From Bondarzewia mesenterica (lineage: Eukaryota > Basidiomycota > Agaricomycetes > Russulales > Bondarzewiaceae), in assembly GCA_004802705.1 (NCBI GenBank), contig SGPL01000085.1, forward strand, positions 1-64,000: DNA of 64,000 nt. The letters run 5' to 3'. The position numbers and the translations under genes were made by a program. This document shows, piece by piece, positions 35,456 to 50,094 of the stretch (the first letter of the stretch is position 1; each line of letters opens with the position of its first letter). The notes beneath the pieces are model-generated. The model saw nothing but the letters and a program-made list of their open reading frames with translations. It searched no databases and was not told the origin of the DNA.

Positions 35456-36629
35456 AATCTGGTAGTTTTATATATATACGCTATGCATGTTGCTTATTGA
35501 ATGGACACGATTTCTTGGTAGCCCCTCCATAGGGCATCTCTTCTTCATAGCCGTTGTCGTCCTGCTCCGCTTGTCATGGCGATACTGCTTTCAGGGCGCG
35601 ATGAAGATGAGCCAAATTTTTCGCCTGCCGCTTGCTTCTGCATCTTGTCTCCAGCAGTCTGAAATCTGTCCTCTGACCAAGAACGTAGGCATGATCTCGT
35701 CAGTCCAGGTGGGACCAATTTGTACAGGCCATCACACCGTCCGCACAATCAGTGGATCCTTAGCCTGAGCGACTGCAGAAGGACTTGTGAGATTTCAAGC
35801 ACGGACGGTGACGAGTCTTCGCAAGCATGTATGAAAGCTTCGATGCATCAAAAGGGAGGGCCAATAATGCCTGTCACACTTTCAACAGGCATCCTAAAAG
35901 CACACGCAAAATCGGCGGGGCGCCTGACGCTGGAGCTGGAGCAAGGGGAGTTCAAAAATCGTTCACAGGCGATCGTATCGAGGGACAGGCGGGTACGAAA
36001 TGGGAAATCTCTAGCAGGTGGAATGACGCTAAGTGCTGGGGACACAGTCACGGTTTCCCTCCGCTCCAGTTCCGTCAGCTCACGGCGTCTCCAGACGTGC
36101 ATCGTACACACTGCCACGAGTCTACGTCCAACAACACACAGCGTGACTCACTTCCAAAGTGGAAAATAAGTTCAGCGCCATCGTCGACTGGGGTACTTTG
36201 AGATACGTTTCCTTTTCTCCCTCGACGATTAAGCTGAGGGAACAATTTATACATATAGATACCTGGACAGCTGCTGGGGGCATATCATCTATGAGTTTCG
36301 GTCAGCACTTACATAAATTCCCAAACGATACCTTCTGCGCGACGCAGTAAGACATACGACCAGCGTTTTTCAGGGAACAATATGTCCGTTAGATAAGCAC
36401 ATCTAGCATATTCGGGCGAAGGGCGAAAAATACAACGAAGGAATGACTGCAAAGTGCAAATAACATATACCCTTCGACCCGAGGTTGACTGCGCGGCAGA
36501 CTAGAATCTGGCAACAATCGGCGAAATCGCAAAAATCACTGGCAATGGGACAGGAGCAGATTAGAAGGTGTCTTACAGGGCTCGGGAACTATACTCACGG
36601 ACGTCGTTACATACATAAGAATACCTTGC
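35456..36629. other. intergenic, no gene supported
   Basis: Starts with a TATATATA run after the disordered-protein stop. A minus-strand open stretch (35848-36117) has no motif, start or splice support. Confidence 0.4.
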
Positions 36630-38221
36630 TTAGGGACGTATATCTTGCCCGCGGACGTTGGGAAAGATTTCCTNGAGAAANGNNTTCACTGATGAGTCGT
36701 GATGACGCCGCTCCGCTCTAGGAAAATNGAGGCATATGTCAAGTGCTGGTCGGAGNTGCACTTCTTCNCTGAGATCCCAGTTTCGCCGGAAGTCGTCATA
36801 AGTGACAATATTGNCGGGCAACGTAACGGGAACGACCAGCTTAGAAAGACGGGGGCAGCATTTAGCAAGGGGGATCAAACCNTCGACGGTCATTTTCGAT
36901 TCCCTCTCCATTTCCTCCCATTCCGCACACTCGCCTATATTCAGGTCATGCAGCCGAGGCCANGACGAAGCCGCGGCTTCCAGNAAAGAGTTNTCTAGGT
37001 AGGANGTCATACAGAAGATGCTGAACGACTCGATTTTGTGGAAGCTGAATAATGGTTTCAGGGACTGTAAGCNGAACAAGGATACCTCGGGCCCATCTGG
37101 GTCCTNTAAACGACAGTACCGGTCATCGTCATACTCATTGAGGCTGAAACTCAAATCTTTTAGAGCATCAATGAAACAATGTTCCNAGATAGCGCAACAA
37201 AGTCCTTCCAGAGCATCGCCCGCTTCCCNACGGTCGCTGGTGAAAGCAATGTTCCCGATGCTACGGCGGTCCCCAAAAGATCGGAACANGTTTGTCCATT
37301 CCAAAAGATCTGAGTTNACGATTTGCACAGTATNAAGCGCGGGAAANAGAGAGAATCGGGTGGCCAATGGCTTGATCAACGTAGNATCAAAGGTTAGGCT
37401 GTACATGTCTAATTTCCNCAGTTTCGGCATCATCGAGACATGCGCCAAGGCTTCAGCTGTCAAGTTGTATCCTGACCAGAGGTCGGTGAGCGGNGGCGAC
37501 ATCAGCACCAGTTGAGATGTCTCCGAAGTATATTCCTTCACATCGAGTACTNCTCCCATCTNGCCCTCGAACTTGACAGCAAGCTGNTGCAAGGACGGAC
37601 AATCGGCAAGCAGAGGCGGCATGCCTCCATTCCGCAGATACGAGGGACATATGCTCAGGCACTGTAGCGAAGGGCCGATGAAGATGGACAAGCAAGAGAA
37701 GATGNCTGTGTGGTTATCATTGGCGCACCAAGCGAGATGGCGCAGGTTGGGTAATAAAGGAGCAGTACGTCTGCGCTTGTTGAGCTCGCGGAAGGCCATC
37801 TCGGTGATATCGTCGTCGTTCTCAACCCATAAGTACCTGATGCACGGTGCATAGAAACGAAACCTGACCCAGCTGTCTGCTGTAAACCCCGAGGCCGGAT
37901 TCTGATAAAGGNCAGANAACACNGAACATCGAGCTGTGTAGTATAGACAACACTCACGGCCAAGGGCACGAGACAATTCAAAAGAGGAACAGGTGTGTCC
38001 AACTCTCGCCATAGCACTTTCATACCTGCTTCGAGGAACTTCTTCGACACTCTCGCAAAAGCTGCAACGTCACGCCGTTCTTTGATAGGTGANTTTTTGT
38101 CAGAGACATGTATCACNTCTGAACCGCTGAATCGNNTTTGTGGGTCAAAGCCCAGTAGATGGCCCAGGATCTCCAGTTGGATATCCCATGTTGTCAGACA
38201 GCGATGGACTACGTCCGACAT
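36630..38221 (-). CDS. F-box protein, sequence with scattered N calls
   Basis: Two exons. Exon 1 starts MSDVVHRCLTTWDIQLEILG (ATG at 38221) and carries an F-box-like block: DVAAFARVSKKFLEAGMKVL then WRELDTPVPLLNCLVPLA. A GTGAGT..ATCAG intron (about 37957-37906) joins in phase to NPASGFTADSWVRFRFYAPC. The second exon codes for about 420 residues of LRR-like sequence (LPNLRHLAW, PSLQCLSICPSYL, KLDMYSLTF, LNIGECAEWEEME, CCPRLSKLVVPV), ending EIFPNVRGQDIRP. This is the usual Agaricomycete F-box architecture, probably an SCF substrate adaptor. Undetermined bases are scattered along the gene; the frame is otherwise open, so it looks intact. Confidence 0.75.
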
Positions 38222-39308
38222 ACTGTAATTGAATGCATGAGTTGGCTNCCAATTAATCTGAGAGGNGTAATCGTCACTTACAATCTTGGACTGGTATCTC
38301 TCTTGGAATGGTACGAGGGANAANTTTTGGGAANTCGTAAGGGTAAGGTTGAATGTAAGTTGAATCAAGTACTGGAGACTGGGGCAAACACNATCAAATG
38401 TAAGCTTATTATATCAATGAGACAGCCAGTGGCTTGCTCCTTGATCTGTTATAGGTAATCTTTTGTNCCGNAACTCACCATTGTTTGTCGNTTTCGGTTG
38501 AGGTGCAGCATCGAACTGTGCACGGGCCCCGGTGATGCCTTCAAGATGCTAAGTACCTGTTGATCCGCATTCGGACACTGTCTAAGTTGATTGAACCTTC
38601 GGTACTTATATNGCTGACCNGGGTCAGTTNGATTGACGGTTGTGGAGTTCTGCACAACAATCCCGAACAATGATGGGGAAACCACCAGGATCTAGGAGCC
38701 CATCAGGCCAAAGTCCTACATATCGTATTCGATATTGCACNATATAAATGAGTTTGTATCGCATGCTGAGCGATCGGACCGGAATGTAATAGCAACATNN
38801 CNNNNNGNCGNNGGCNNNNAGNNCTGCTTGTTCTGCCGTAGCACATGTTGGTTTGNGAGCAGATGTAGGGCTCTTTGTATCCCTTTACGCATGAGAAATT
38901 CAAAAAGCCATCCGCAGAGGGGGGCATTCAAACCTTGTGACTTTCCACGATGACCGTTGCGGGCAATAATTAATGACAGCGGTGTTCAGGGGCATGTTGC
39001 GCAANTNCTTGCGTAGTACGTTCCGCGTGCATCGTCGCATTTCGTACATCTATTCATGTTAGCTATAACGAACTACGCGCTCGAGACGGCTCAGCCGAAA
39101 TAATGCAACTCGAAATTAAATAGCAATCGAATAGTTCAGGCGATCATAAGAGATATCCTACATGGGATTCAGCGGGAAGCTGAAACCATAGATATGTAGT
39201 ACATCTTGACTACAATGGCAATGTCAAAGACACACTAAACAAGAAAAACGACTCAAGAGCAAGGACAGGAACAAGAGAGGGAACTTTACACTAACCAAAC
39301 ACCACAAC
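38222..39308. other. N-rich spacer
   Basis: Continuation of the block with isolated N calls, including a cluster of undetermined bases at about 38799-38823. No gene supported. The last 250 bp is A-rich 3' flank of the RING gene. Confidence 0.4.
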
Positions 39309-42300
39309 TCAATGCAATCTTCTCCAATACATTAAACGCCTCAGACCCTCATCGTCATCGTCGTCGCGCTCGCCTCGACGGCTGCCGCTCGGGCCTGCCC
39401 GGTTGGCACCGTCCGTGTCGTGATCGTGAGGGCCTCTGACGTGCCTACGACAAACAGGACATGTGGTCGCACTACGAAGCCATTGCTATCAAGTTCAGAA
39501 ACAGACACATCAGACAAGATCACAGGTGTCACATGAAGGCGCAAACTCACCTCCAGACAGCCCTTGTGCAACCAGTGTGAACAATCAGATAGCTTCATGA
39601 CACTATCATTCGGCATATACTAAGAGCAGACACTCCGGTCAGTAAGCTCTGACCGATACTACATGATAGAACATACATCATCCAAGCAAATCGGACAACG
39701 GTGGTCACTGTCACTGTTTGCCCATTCCTTGTACAAGCCTGTCGGAAGGGAGGCGATGACGTTGTCGGGTGTACAACGGGGCTTCACTTCACCCAATGTC
39801 GCAGCCAGAGAGAGCAGACTCTCATACGAAGTGTCGAAGTCTTCGTCTCGCTGCAAAGGCATTCAACAATGTAACTCCGACCATGAGGCAAGCAGTCACT
39901 TACGATGAAGTCTCCCAGACTCCGTCTTCCCCGCCCAGACACGGACGGGCCATCTCTACCACCTGCCCGAATCATCCGCTCAATCCGTTCAATCCGTTCA
40001 AGAGCGGCAGCACCTTCCCTCGCTGAGATACGACTCGACAACGAGACGCGATGGCCCGTTAGGGGTGCCGAGCGACGCATAGGCCGGGAACCCATGCCTC
40101 CGCGAGTGCCCAATTGATCAATTTCCCGCTCAGGCGGTGGTGGTAAGCTGCCAGACAATCTGCTGATGAGGTAGGGACGTGGCTGAATCGAACGGTCGCC
40201 TTCTCCTTCTAGGTCTCCCCAGTGAGACGAGGGGCGTCCATGGTCTTCACTACGCTCACGGAAACGATCAATGAGCTGTTGCTCGCGTTCGTTTGTCAGA
40301 CCGTCAGCTCGAAGGAGAGCGATAGCATGAGAGAAGCCCTCAACATCACCGCCATTAGATGAGAGATCGTCATCAGCGATACGGGAAGCTTCTAAGCGCG
40401 GACGGCGTGAAAAAAGACTGTGTATTTGCCTGCGATCCCGCAGTTCGCTGGCAGCGGAGGCGGCGTTGGGGGGTCGACCGATACTTGTAGGTGGTGTCGT
40501 GGTGGACAGCGGACTGAGCCGACGCACTAGAGGTAGGTGGAGACGACGTAGACGTCCAGGTGACGAAAACCTTGGACTTGCCGGTGGAGAAAGATTGTCG
40601 TCGACAGGCGAAAGGATCACGGGTCTATGGGCGTGCGAGTCATCTGCGTTGTTCGATCTTCTTTCCATTCCCTCCCGTGAAGACTGGGGCGTATGAGGCC
40701 TGTGCGGTGAAGGATCGTCGAATGCCGAAAGATCATCGAAGTCAAACCGCAGAGGGGGCAAAGCGGGAGGGCGCGGACGACGAGGGGTGCCTTCATTGGA
40801 CAGGGACTCCAACTGACTGATTCGAGACCTAAGTCGTTCGATCTCTACGAGCCGTTCAAGCGACGCTCGGAACGGACCTTCGTGATAAGCATTGAGGTCT
40901 ATGTTTCTGTACGAAGATGATCGATCTTGTCGAGAGGCAGTTGATGGTGCTGCAGATGGTGGACGTCTGCTGGAATTCGATGGGGTGGGACGACTGGAAG
41001 CTGGTGGCGGGGAGGTGGAGGACACGCTCGGGGGGTTCAAGGACGATCGCAGGGTTGCTCGTCGCCTCAATTCTGAAGACGAAGACGGTTCAAATGATGT
41101 TGCCCTAGCAGGATTTTCCCAAGGAAGAGATTGCAGCGAAGGAGCCGATGCCCCCGAGGTATTGATGTCTGGTCGGCTGGAAGATGTCCTTGCCTCCGAT
41201 ACTCGGGCGCCTTCACTCCCTTGTAATGACAGAGCTGGCCGGGCTGCAAAGAGCGCATCTGCCCGATGATAAAACAGAGCATCGTCTAGATCATTCCTTC
41301 TAAAGTCGGTCGCATTGGACGTTGGAGGACTCGGTTCCCTCGCCATTGTAGTAGGCCTGCTCAAATTGACCGGCCCAGGCCTATATCCAGAAGGTTGACG
41401 CTCTGTGGATGATCGCGCCAACGACAGGTTTGGTGAAAGCGGCGGATGAATACGCTCCCATGAAGATAGCGACGATTCTCTGTGATCGCTTGAAGGCCGA
41501 GTCAGAGAGCTGTCGGCATACGAATCCGCATCGGCAAGATGATCGAGCCGATGTAAAAATTCTAAGCTTCGTGGAAGGACGTCTTCGCCCGTGAACAATG
41601 AGCTCGCGCCCAGTGGGCGTCGGGATGAAGGTCGGTCGACATCCGTATCTTCTTCAGTTAATTGATCAAGCGGCAAATCAAGCAATAGCTCAGACCGAGC
41701 CAAACTTCTCCGCCACTCTGCCGCATTTTCAGACATCAAAGAATTCGACTGACTGGGTCGAATAGGATATATTCGGGAGCGCGAGGCTGATGGCGGTTCA
41801 GGTTCAGACGCCTCCTGCAGGCGATCGTTGCCACTGAATGTCCGCCAAGCAGAACGTGGGCGCGGATTGGTCGAGACTGGCGGGTACCATCCCCAAAGCC
41901 CCGAAGCTACTCCATTTGCGGTTAATGAGATTATACTGGCCTCCGTAGTCAAAGTAAACCTCACCTTCCCTGGCCTGACCTGCCCTGGCACCATTGAGTT
42001 CAGAACCTGAATCTGTAATGCGTCGGTTGAGAATGAGCAATGGTTTTCAGAGTACAACCAAAGACGACTAGCCATTGATGTTCGGAGTCCGTCGGCTGGA
42101 AGACGTCGGTCTCTCTCGCGAAGTTGAGTAGCGGTGATACCAAGACAAGGGATCTAGTGTGATATATGCCGAAGATGAGGATCATAATGAAAGCGAAACA
42201 TTTCCAGCGACATACCGCCAGCTGTGGGTCCTGGAGACATGTTCCCTCTGGCTGGCTGGGGAACCCGAGAAAAGTTGGGCACTCGATGAGCGGCAGCAAG

Positions 42301-44081
42301 TCTACCTCGGTCGTCATCGTCACGCAAATATGCTGTTTGCCGGTCAGATCTTGGCAGCAATGGTTGCGTCTCTTCAGATAGAATGAGATCAGGCAGACCA
42401 GGGTGTCTTGTGCCTCCAGGGTGTAGATCAGACGCCGGATCCAAACTCTCAACCTCAAGAGGACTAGGGGCTGTAAGGTACCTATTGGTTAGCCTCCCCA
42501 CTATCTTCTCAGTCCACAACACGGACGTACGTGACGGAAGATTGAGGGTCAGGCTAGGATGTCTCTCCCGTACTTCTTCAGCTCGACGACCGCCGCCAGA
42601 CCTTGCGCTCAGTATCGAGTTGGGAACAGTCTCTGTATCCCGATATACATTGCTGGATGACCTACCAGCGCGCCTTAGATCAGCTCGGAAAGCCCGTCGC
42701 GCATCGTTTCGAAATATCGTCCATGGAGGTGCATCATCGTCTTCGTAGCTCTGCGCATCTCTAAGCGAGCTAGCTTCTTGGTGTGATCCGACCAATGGAG
42801 ACGATTCAGGTATCAGGATGCCCATAAAATCACGCCGCGGAAGAGACATTAGGTTCAGCCTGGGAGCAGCCGGCGGTCGCAGTTCATCGCCATCATCAAC
42901 TCGACGGACCGTAGGATAGTAATGAGACTGCCAGGAAGAGCGGCGTTCCCCACTCGGACGCTGCCTAGATTCTTCAGACGGCAGCCTCTCTGGTCTAATT
43001 GAACTGCCTTGCTCAAAACTGATGGAGAAAGGGCTGGGGATGTCGCGTTCTAAGTCGTTTGAGGAGGGTGCTGGTGGAGGCGACGTGTCCCTTGGAGGGA
43101 AGAGGGACCGCGATGGCGATAGAGTCCGAGCATTTATTCTACTGCCTGAGCGATGCGAGATGTCTTCAGTCGCGGGCGGGCGCACCTCGATGCTGTGCCA
43201 GATTGGTTCAAGTGAGCCTGAATGGAATGTCGGATAAATAAAGACTACCGCATAGAATTAGCTAAAAACTACGGTAGACAACAGACAGATAACTGACGGT
43301 GGCCATCAGAAGTTCGCGCAGAAGAATGACGTCCGCGGTCTTCAGCGTGCGAACTTGAGGCAGCATTGTCAGACGTATCTCCCGGCAAGGAAGTATTTGA
43401 TGAACGAGGACGAATGGATGGAAGAGGGAGGTTGGATTGTGTGTCACTCGCGTATATGGCTTCCAGGCGTGGCGAGGGGAGAGCAAGGGGAGGCAAAGTT
43501 GGAGGGGGACTAGGAGAAATGTGAATAGGCGTGGAGCGCTGTCGAAGCGCTGATATTTCTGTATCAAACGCATTAAATCGCTCCATTGAAACTCTGAACT
43601 GTTCATCGTAGTCAGGGCCAGGTCCAGTTGGGAAATTCAAGTGTGCGCCTTCTGATGGTGGAGAGTCCGTCATTTCAACGTCTTGCTCTTCGACGGACGA
43701 TACTATAGACGGTTCGATGACAACGGCGGAAGATCCTGCTACTGATGCAACAGCAGGGGGGTACATGGCAGAACGTACAGGAGACGAGGACCTGCTATGT
43801 CCGGAGAGACTGGAGATGCGACTTGAGCCTGAGCTGCTGGCGACCATCGATGACGATCCTGAGATCCCGAGACTACCAGAAGATGAGCTCTCGCTCCTAG
43901 CTCTCTTGCATCTTTCGCCGCCTTCATTCGCAATAGAATTATCGTTGCTGCCACTGGCACTGCCGCCGGAAGCATCGATGGGACTGTCAAGGTCGAATCC
44001 AAATTCTTCAAAAGAGCGCTTGAAAGAAGTTGTGTTTGAAGGGAGGTTAATGTGTAGCTGAGGAGGGTCGGTCGAAGACAT
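39309..44081 (-). CDS. large RING-H2 (C3H2C3) protein, probable E3 ubiquitin ligase
   Basis: Starts MSSTDPPQLHINLPSNTTSF (ATG at 44081) and runs through long Ser/Pro/Arg-rich exons (44081-about 43300; 43200-about 42170; about 41880-39905), with a short conserved-looking helix RVSMERFNAFDTEISALRQR. The RING finger is at the very C-terminus, split by two introns: HRCPICLDD, then YMPNDSVMKLSDCSHWLHKG, then QWLRSATTCPVCRRHV. The ligands fit Cys-x2-Cys, Cys-x-His, His-x2-Cys, Cys-x2-Cys. It ends in an acidic stretch and LRRLMYWRRLH (TGA 39309-39311). Around 41880-42170 the frame meets a TAG that may be an acceptor (GTATGT..CACTAG), and the exact exons are uncertain; two adjacent genes are an alternative. 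About 1,400-1,500 residues as read, over 90 percent predicted disordered by composition. Confidence 0.7.
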
Positions 44082-44550
44082 GGTATGTAGAGTGGAGGCA
44101 AAGAGGCCTTGCGTTGGTTTGGTGTGGTTGACCCTGGTTGACCCCCAAGAGCCCCCAAGTCACTACGCTCATGATGCTGGCCTATTTAGGCAAGCCGAGC
44201 CGGCATATGCTCTTCGGCAGCTCGGCAGGCTGCGAGTTCAGATAGCTTCAAAAAACATACATATACATCCGTGGCATGCCCAGAATGTGTATTAGGTTAA
44301 AGATATAACGATCGATGCACGACGCCAGCGCCCTCCTACTAGAAGAAAAAGAAACTACTGCAAAGCATCAGAAGCTTGAAGAAAGACAGCTACGAAGACG
44401 GGTCATGACATTTGAGAAGGGAGTGAAAAAACTGTTCTAAGTTTCTGCCTCTGGCGCATATAGCATTACCGTAGCAAGCAGCACCAGCTCTTTGTGAAGA
44501 GGCAATCCGTCGGTACTGTCGATGAAAACAAATGGAAGTCAACAACATGT

Positions 44551-45460
44551 TCAAAAAAGATGATTGGGAAATTTTACTAATTGCGCGAAAAGCGCGACGA
44601 AAATTCCAGCGAGAAGTAAAATGATCACAGTAATAACTACTATAGTGGCGATAGAAAGTCCACTTGATATATCGATATTATGAATTGCTAATGTATCGTA
44701 GGATGGTATTGGAGTCGACAATGAATTGAGTGAGGGCGTTGGTCTGGTGAGCTGATGTCATTTGGAGGATGCACGCAATGAAGTGGTACAAATGCTCACC
44801 GCCAAGGCAAAGTGCCCGTGGAGGATAATATACAGTTATCGTTTTCCATCTCGAGGGTTGCTCCACCTAATTCGCCAAGCTCAGCAAACGCATTTGTGAT
44901 AACAACGCCATCGCCGGTCATCTCAGCAGAAGAGATAGATGCTGTGCTGAAAAGTTCGAATGATGACATGGCACATTTTTCATACAGTAAATGAAGGAAC
45001 GCCTGACCTTGACTCCGGCGTACTCCCTTCATATTCCTCTGTATGATGATGAGGAATGGCACGCCTCCTGATGATCCATCGCGCTTTGTTTTTCTGAAGA
45101 TGGGACCTGGTGCGCATGAGGCTCTTAAATAGACGGGGATTTCAGAAGGAAGAGCTAGAAAGTGATACGAGGTAGGTAGCCTCTTATATATTCGACACGG
45201 ACGCTGCACCATCCGCAAGGAATGCGATTGGGTGCTTGGGTGACTGTTCAACCTACCATTTCGTTACCCAATTCCTGGAGCGCGCTGCAGAGGGTCGAAT
45301 AACAGTTATTCATAAATAGTATAACGAGAATGACTCACGAATCATGAAACCACCTGGGTGCATTTCCTGGATGTCAATAATATGGAATATATGTACCACA
45401 AGAGCGCCGATCTTCTTAGAGCTCTGCAGGTCCCCCTGGACATCGCCAATTTGATTATCA
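44551..45460 (-). CDS. membrane protein with C-terminal transmembrane helix, unknown family
   Basis: A partial gene whose 5' exons are not resolved. Readable exons: from 45460, DNQIGDVQGDLQSSKKIGAL then VVHIFHIIDIQEMHPGGFMI; then ALQELGNEM; an intron ending ATATAAG; RLPTSYHFLALPSEIPVYLR and a long exon ending STGTLPW; and after an intron (GTGAGCATTTG..TCACCAG) a Ser/Pro stretch leading to a strong membrane helix, IATIVVITVIILLLAGIFVA, 15 or so residues before the stop at 44551. The phases close at each of these junctions. The layout suggests a cytosolic domain held by a C-terminal anchor. I do not recognise the domain. It lies between the RING gene (same strand) and the divergent ARG5,6. Confidence 0.5.
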
Positions 45461-46189
45461 CTATAGAATCGCCAGGTTAGTGGAGATGACTCGAGATACC
45501 TCTCTCAATATTGTCTCAAAACTGTTTCAACGAAAGATCTGGACATAGGCATACATGATATATGCGATGTGAGTTGATAATATATTGCGTGGATCACACA
45601 TAAAAGACGATACATTATTCGAATTGGGGGGGATTTGCCGGATGCGCGATGCGCACCAGATGCCGGTCAGGGATGTGGCGGCCAAGGGCGGTCACCGGTC
45701 AATATCCAGAAACCTTCCGTGTCCTGTCATTTGCGAGGAAAACCCTACAACACAAGAACGTAGGGATGCGCGCCTCAGCAAATTGAGAGCGGCCCAGAGT
45801 TCATGTACTAGTAGTCAATCGGAGACAAACACTTAGCAAGCGGTCCATATGAAATTGTAGAGCGTACCCTCCGAGCCAGTCAACATGAACAATAAATATA
45901 CAAGGTTTAATTTGCGCAGCCTCTGGCGTAAGTAGCTCTGGCACCGTGGCAGCTTCCTCGTCGACCGTTGGTGGATCGAGTCGGAAAGTACAGTCATGGT
46001 CGGGAGATTATCGGACTTTTGATGATAGTTCTCTCTTAATAATCTTATCAGATAAATTAATTACATAAGCATCTACGTTCACGTTCTCTCTTGACTCCGT
46101 TACAGCACAGACACTTGCAGTGCACTGCAGCGCTTCACCCGCGCTCACTTTTTTCCCATCTTGCACCTTCACCATCAACTATAGCTTAC
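45461..46189. other. intergenic, ARG5,6 promoter side
   Basis: Possible first exon of the minus-strand membrane protein is not resolved here. The last 150 bp before 46190 is pyrimidine-rich, as expected of a promoter and 5' leader. No upstream open reading frame with a clear regulatory peptide was seen. Confidence 0.3.
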
Positions 46190-49213
<3,024 letters not shown>

Positions 49214-50094
49214 AAATACCAGAAAAGGTGTAGAACGTCGTCTGCATCGGCACCTCTGAAATTATACTATCTGTCTGGGAAGGAAGGATCCACAAATATT
49301 TCTTTTGCCCTCTAATAGACCCTATATCTTCACTGTAATTTAAGAACTCACGTTGACTATGCCAATGGAACTTCTGAACGTTGTGATATCCGAGTTTACG
49401 AGGAAAACATGAGGCCATATTATGTACCACGATTTTCATTGCGTGCTCGTCCTTGACATGCTTGACATGTTGACGTCCAGTGCCTTCGTGGTCACTACCA
49501 AGTATGTAGCTGAGCCTTATGCCCCCCCTGGTCTGCAATGCACAATTCGAATTTCTCCTCAACCATACTTGGCTCGCCCATAGGCTCCCGCGTGCTGCTC
49601 TTGAGCCTTTTGACCGGAACAAGTCCAAGAGCGCCCACGTATACATTGACCTGATTTCGACTACTGAACGCATCTTGGATCAATCATTCTGTGTTCAACC
49701 CGTTGACCTGTTCTTCTCTTGCTTGTATACACCCATCAGAAGGATACGCGCACTTTCGATAACCTCGGCAGTTGGACGCTCATACGACGAGGCACCTAAA
49801 TAGATCTAAATTCGGATCTAGCGCTCACCTCGGAATTGGGACCGTAATTCATATTCCGAGGATTCAAATCAGCGCTCTTCACTGGGAGCAAACTGTCAAG
49901 GGCAATCATTGTTGCTCGCACAAGGTATGTTTAATCGGATTCGCCATATCTATGATCTTCCTTTGTTACTAAACTTGCAGGAGCCAACTTGATAGTGATT
50001 CACAGGTTTCGACGCTGTTCGAGCACTCCTTCCCTTCCCTTCCTCCATATTCACCAGTTCATCTCCTCGCATACAATCCGACTACCAGTCCAAA
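49214..50094. other. intergenic, no gene supported
   Basis: 3' flank of ARG5,6 and promoter of the calcineurin gene. Open stretches seen on both strands have no motif support. Confidence 0.5.

Noticed and set aside
46091..46189. In-frame extension upstream of the ARG5,6 start
   Set aside because: It begins at TTG; the ATG at 46190 gives a good mitochondrial presequence and is the better start.
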